This document shows positions 14,119 to 17,323 of a DNA stretch of 17,323 nucleotides, piece by piece. The notes beneath the pieces are model-generated. The model was not told where the DNA came from. It did no database searches and saw only the letters and a program-made list of their open reading frames with translations. The stretch lies in contig JAPLDV010000537.1 of assembly GCA_026391235.1 (NCBI GenBank), forward strand, positions 1 through 17,323. Direction: 5' to 3'. Within the stretch, counting starts at the first letter, position 1, and every line of letters starts with the position of its first letter. Source of the stretch: Bacteroidia bacterium (GTDB taxonomy: Bacteria; Bacteroidota; Bacteroidia; Bacteroidales; UBA12481). A program made the position numbers and the translations under genes.

Positions 14119-14529
14119 ATGAAAACGGGTAAGGTTATACATTCATCGGAGGTTAAGTCGTTTGTTGTCGACGATAAATATTCTTCAAAGATGCTTATGG
14201 ATGATATTGTTGCAGAAGGAAAATCCATTCACATAAATGAGGGCACTTTAAAGGCTGGGTGCAGCACGCCGGGCGGAGTTCATACCGCAACTGAGATATA
14301 CTACATCGTAAAGGGTGAGGCTGTTCTTCATCTTGGTGAGGAAAAAATCGACATCAAAACGGGCAGCCTGGCATATATACCGGCAGGGGTTTTCCATGCA
14401 CTTGATAATAAGAGCCTGACGGAGGACTTTATATTATTGACCCTCTGGGAAGAGGCAGAACAAAACGAATTGTACCATGCCCGGATAAAGGCCTGGGGCA
14501 AATCTTTTAAAACAATAGATGAGGATTAA
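14119..14529 (+). CDS. Small single-domain cupin protein
   Basis: 136 residues with no signal peptide. Cupin motif 1 is GGVHTATEIYYIVKGEA (52-68) and motif 2 is GSLAYIPAGVFHAL (82-95). Of the usual metal ligands His-x-His, Glu and His, the second His (55), Glu59 and His93 are present, while the first His position is Gly53. A three-ligand or altered metal site is therefore likely. Single-domain cupins of this kind are isomerases, epimerases, dioxygenases or sugar-binding proteins. In this operon, between an SDR and an alpha-galactosidase, a role on an oxidised sugar is plausible but not shown. It lies 51 bp after the SDR and 10 bp before the next gene. Confidence 0.82.
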   Translation: MKTGKVIHSSEVKSFVVDDKYSSKMLMDDIVAEGKSIHINEGTLKAGCSTPGGVHTATEIYYIVKGEAVLHLGEEKIDIKTGSLAYIPAGVFHALDNKSLTEDFILLTLWEEAEQNELYHARIKAWGKSFKTIDED

Positions 14530-14539
14530 TAGTTAAAAA

Positions 14540-16480
14540 ATGAAAAGAATTCGAATGATCAAAGTCTGTTTCATCTCCGTTTTAGTCTGCGGGGTGATTT
14601 TGTCATCGTGCAGAAATAAACCGGATGCCATGGGAACATCCGGGGAAATGAAAATAAAATCAAAGTGGGTACAAAAACATCTGACTAATGTTAATCCCCT
14701 GTTGCCATTTTCATTTCTATACGACGGTAAAGCCTCTTCTGAACTTCTTAAAACATGGCAGAAAAAAACAGAAACGAAAAGACTGGATAAGTACCGGACT
14801 CAATATACCCACCTCTGGACCGATGATAAAACAGGTTTGGAAGTTCGGTGCGTATCAGTTGAATATTCGGATTTTTCAGCAGTAGAATGGACTGTCTACT
14901 TCAAGAATTCGGGTACCGGCAATCCCCCGGTACTGAAGGATATTCAGGGGTTGGATGCACACTTTGATAAGAATGGCGATGGTGAGTTTGTTCTGCATGG
15001 CAACAAGGGTGGCTGGCCGTACTATAACCTGCAGCTGCCGGGCGGGGGTGTGATCCTGGCTGTCGGTTGGCCCGGGCAATGGGCCAGTTCCTTCATTCGT
15101 GACGGCCAGAATGGATTACGTATTATGGCCGGCCAGGAACTTACCAATCTTTATCTTAAACCCGGAGAAGAAATCCGTGCTCCGCTGATTGCCCTCCAGT
15201 TCTGGCAGGGGACCGATGTCGCGCGGGCACAAAATCTATGGCGGTGCTGGATGATCGGGCATAACCTGCCCCGGACAGCAGACAACAAACCGCCCGTACC
15301 GATGTACATTTACTGCAGTGGTGGCTTCTTCCCGGGACTCAATGTGAGCGAAACCAGCGAGAAACAGTTTATCGACAGCCTGATCAAAGAGAAAATCAAG
15401 ATCGACTACTGGTGGATGGATGCCGGCTGGTATCCTTGCGAAGGGAATTGGCCTCTCACCGGGACGTGGGAACCCGATAAGACCCGTTTTCCAACCGGGA
15501 TCAAGGCAGTCAGCGATTATGCACACGCCAGGGGTATCAAATTGATCGTCTGGTTTGAACCTGAACGGGTTGGTGACAGGAACAGCTGGCTGGCCAGGAA
15601 CCATCCCGGATGGTTGTTGGGAGAAAGCCTGCTGAACCTGGGAAATCCGGAAGTTCTAAAATGGGTGACCGGCCATGTGGATTCACTGATCACCGGGCAG
15701 GGAATCGACCTGTACCGCCAGGACTTTAACATAGACCCTCTGGCCTATTGGAGGAAAAATGATTCACCGGACAGGCAGGGCATCACGGAGAACCTGTACA
15801 TTCAGGGTTATGTGGCTTATTGGGACGAGTTGAGACGGCGGCATCCCGGAATGCTGATTGACGCATGCTCATCCGGCGGAAGGCGCAATGACCTGGAGAC
15901 GATGCGCCGGGCGGTGCCGCTGCTTCGAAGTGATTACCAGGCCTTTGACGGAAATTTCGCATTCGCTGTCGGAAATCAGGGGCATACCAATGGGCTGTCA
16001 AACTGGTTCCCGTTTTATGGTCAGGGGGTCTATCAAAATGATCAGAATATGTCATACTATGTCCGGAGTCATATGAGCCCCAGCTTTGGCATCTGTGTCG
16101 ATGTCCGCAAACCGGGCATCGACTGGAACGAGTACCGGCGTCTGGCGGATCAATGGCGGAAGGTGGCGGATTGTATGCTGGGCGACTATTATCCGCTGAC
16201 CCCCTACAGCCTGCAACCCGACCAATGGATCGCCTGGCAGTTCAACCGTCCCGGGCAGGGCGATGGAATGATCCAGGCATTCCGGCGCGACAGCTGCGCA
16301 GAGCCGGCAAAAACCTTTCGCCTCACCAACCTGAATCCCGCTGCGCAATATGAGGTCACGAACTTTGATAGGGACGGACCAACCAAATTGTCAGGCAAAG
16401 AACTTATGGATAAGGGACTTGCTATTGAGATCAAACACAAACCTGATGCGGCGGTCATTTCATATACAGAAATAAGGTGA
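14540..16480 (+). CDS. GH36-type alpha-galactosidase lipoprotein
   Basis: 646 residues. The N-terminus is a lipoprotein signal with lipobox LSSC (Cys24), so the enzyme should be anchored in the envelope. A beta-sandwich N-domain (about 40-250) is followed by a (beta/alpha)8 barrel starting PMYIYCSGGFFPG. Clan GH-D marks are IDYWWMDAGWYP (288-299), IKLIVWFEPERVG (333-345), LYRQDFN (391-397) with nucleophile Asp395, DACSSGGRRND (441-451), and LLRSDYQ (461-467) with acid/base Asp465. A small beta C-domain ends the protein. It would release terminal alpha-linked galactose from an oligosaccharide. The nucleophile context QDFN, where many members have WDMN, places it in a less common GH36 branch or a close GH-D relative, so the substrate could differ. 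Fourth gene of the operon. Confidence 0.88.
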   Translation: MKRIRMIKVCFISVLVCGVILSSCRNKPDAMGTSGEMKIKSKWVQKHLTNVNPLLPFSFLYDGKASSELLKTWQKKTETKRLDKYRTQYTHLWTDDKTGLEVRCVSVEYSDFSAVEWTVYFKNSGTGNPPVLKDIQGLDAHFDKNGDGEFVLHGNKGGWPYYNLQLPGGGVILAVGWPGQWASSFIRDGQNGLRIMAGQELTNLYLKPGEEIRAPLIALQFWQGTDVARAQNLWRCWMIGHNLPRTADNKPPVPMYIYCSGGFFPGLNVSETSEKQFIDSLIKEKIKIDYWWMDAGWYPCEGNWPLTGTWEPDKTRFPTGIKAVSDYAHARGIKLIVWFEPERVGDRNSWLARNHPGWLLGESLLNLGNPEVLKWVTGHVDSLITGQGIDLYRQDFNIDPLAYWRKNDSPDRQGITENLYIQGYVAYWDELRRRHPGMLIDACSSGGRRNDLETMRRAVPLLRSDYQAFDGNFAFAVGNQGHTNGLSNWFPFYGQGVYQNDQNMSYYVRSHMSPSFGICVDVRKPGIDWNEYRRLADQWRKVADCMLGDYYPLTPYSLQPDQWIAWQFNRPGQGDGMIQAFRRDSCAEPAKTFRLTNLNPAAQYEVTNFDRDGPTKLSGKELMDKGLAIEIKHKPDAAVISYTEIR

Positions 16481-16509
16481 TGCTCGTCACGGACAATCAT
16501 AAATTTCTA

Positions 16510-17323
16510 ATGGATAAATTGGATAAAATCTCATTTGACTTGAAAAATTCATTTTTCTATCTGGCAATTGTTTTTTTATTGGCAACAATGCTATTTTGTT
16601 CTTGTAATAAGGTCAATGAACCTGCGATACAGACCATCGACCTCACCGGGCCGGTGAGCAAAGAGGTTTTTAAACTCTCTGATATTGCGACTGACATTGA
16701 ATACGTGCCCCTGGAATCCATCGCAGAAAGCTTTATCCAACAGGTCAATTTCTTTTCGGTAACGGATTATCATATACTGATCTGGGACAGATTTAGCCAG
16801 GACGAGAAGGTCCTCCTTTTCGACCGGCAGGGGAAATTTCTCCGGCCGATATCCCGTATGGGTAAAGGCCCGGGTGAGTATCTCGGTATCAGACAGGTAT
16901 CCTTTTCCGGTGATAAGAACTCCATTCTGATCCTGGCAGCCAATGTGCTGTATAAATTCAACCTGGAAGGGATTCTGCTGGAAACCATCAAACTGGAGAA
17001 CTGGCCATCCGGTTTTGCCGAGCTTGGTGAAAAATACCTGGTAGCCTACTCATTTCCTTCGAATCTTCGCAACGGGAACTTTTCCTTTAACCTGATCAAT
17101 CATGAGGGGAAAACTGAAAGACAGCTCTTTCATCTGTCGGAAAGCAGGTTCAATACCAACGGGAACCTGAATATTTACGGCCCCCGCCGGTTCCATGACA
17201 CTCTCTCTTTTTACACACGACGGATGGATACCATTTACGGAATCGACCCTGATTTCCGGATCTGGCCCAGGTTTGTCTTTAAACAGAACAACTGGTCGGT
17301 GGAAAAGCAGGTTCCCGGCCAAC
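16510..17323 (+). CDS. 6-bladed beta-propeller lipoprotein (partial)
   Basis: The frame starts at ATG 16510 and is open to the window end (271 codons seen), so the C-terminus is missing. A hydrophobic helix (about 15-29) ends in LFCSC with Cys32, a lipobox of the loose Bacteroidota type. It is followed by FKLSDIATDIEYVPLE, the hallmark opening of the 6-bladed beta-propeller family (DUF4934-like). Blade segments follow, such as LLFDRQGKFLRPISRMGKGP and YKFNLEGILLETIKLEN. These surface or periplasmic propellers are common in Bacteroidales but have no settled function; binding of ligands or partners is usual. The 29-bp gap after the alpha-galactosidase gene suggests it is the fifth member of the operon. 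Confidence 0.85.
   Translation, partial: MDKLDKISFDLKNSFFYLAIVFLLATMLFCSCNKVNEPAIQTIDLTGPVSKEVFKLSDIATDIEYVPLESIAESFIQQVNFFSVTDYHILIWDRFSQDEKVLLFDRQGKFLRPISRMGKGPGEYLGIRQVSFSGDKNSILILAANVLYKFNLEGILLETIKLENWPSGFAELGEKYLVAYSFPSNLRNGNFSFNLINHEGKTERQLFHLSESRFNTNGNLNIYGPRRFHDTLSFYTRRMDTIYGIDPDFRIWPRFVFKQNNWSVEKQVPGQ

Noticed and set aside
1..17323. Mobile element, CRISPR array, or classical SusC/SusD polysaccharide utilisation locus
   Set aside because: No transposase or integrase, no terminal inverted repeats with target duplications, no regularly spaced repeats and no TonB-dependent transporter or SusD-like gene were found in the window.

Overview
This window looks like part of a Bacteroidota chromosome (Bacteroidia or a relative). 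The reasons are the protein families, several of them typical of that phylum: a TIR protein with the FEYDIFISYRQKDN start, signal-peptide TPR proteins with a multi-helix C-terminus, a 6-bladed beta-propeller lipoprotein, a sialate O-acetylesterase and an AmpG-like MFS permease. Exact TAnnTTTG -7 boxes also fit. Most ribosome binding sites are weak, as usual in the phylum, with two exceptions noted below. There is no tRNA, rRNA, CRISPR array, transposase or SusC/SusD pair that I can see.

Left half (1-8608): every gene is on the minus strand. From high to low coordinates these are an exported WrbA-like flavodoxin and an MFS transporter (probably one transcription unit), a broken TPR/membrane gene, a secreted C45-type N-terminal-nucleophile hydrolase, a second broken TPR gene, a DUF4440 lipoprotein with its own terminator, a sialate-O-acetylesterase-like enzyme, and the 5' part of a TIR-domain gene that runs off the window. 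Two cases of leader sharing stand out. The promoter, leader and first 29 codons of the TIR gene recur directly upstream of, and in frame with, the acetylesterase. A 117-bp element ending exactly at the start codon recurs in front of two unrelated genes, the flavodoxin and the broken TPR gene.

Right half (8957-17323): every intact gene is on the plus strand and concerns glycans. A secreted GH38 alpha-mannosidase-like enzyme stands alone. A graveyard of about 470 bp follows, holding a plus-strand GH38 fragment and a minus-strand fragment that resembles a six-hairpin (GH78-like) glycosidase, abutting at a 12-bp palindrome. Then comes a tight operon: mutarotase-like protein, SDR oxidoreductase, cupin, GH36 alpha-galactosidase lipoprotein and a 6-bladed beta-propeller lipoprotein (cut by the window end). 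A plausible reading is release of a hexose outside the cytoplasm, anomer interconversion and oxidation. However, the SDR has Phe where the catalytic Tyr should be, so its role is uncertain.

All calls come from reading the sequence by eye. No database search or structure prediction was run, and identity figures are hand counts.
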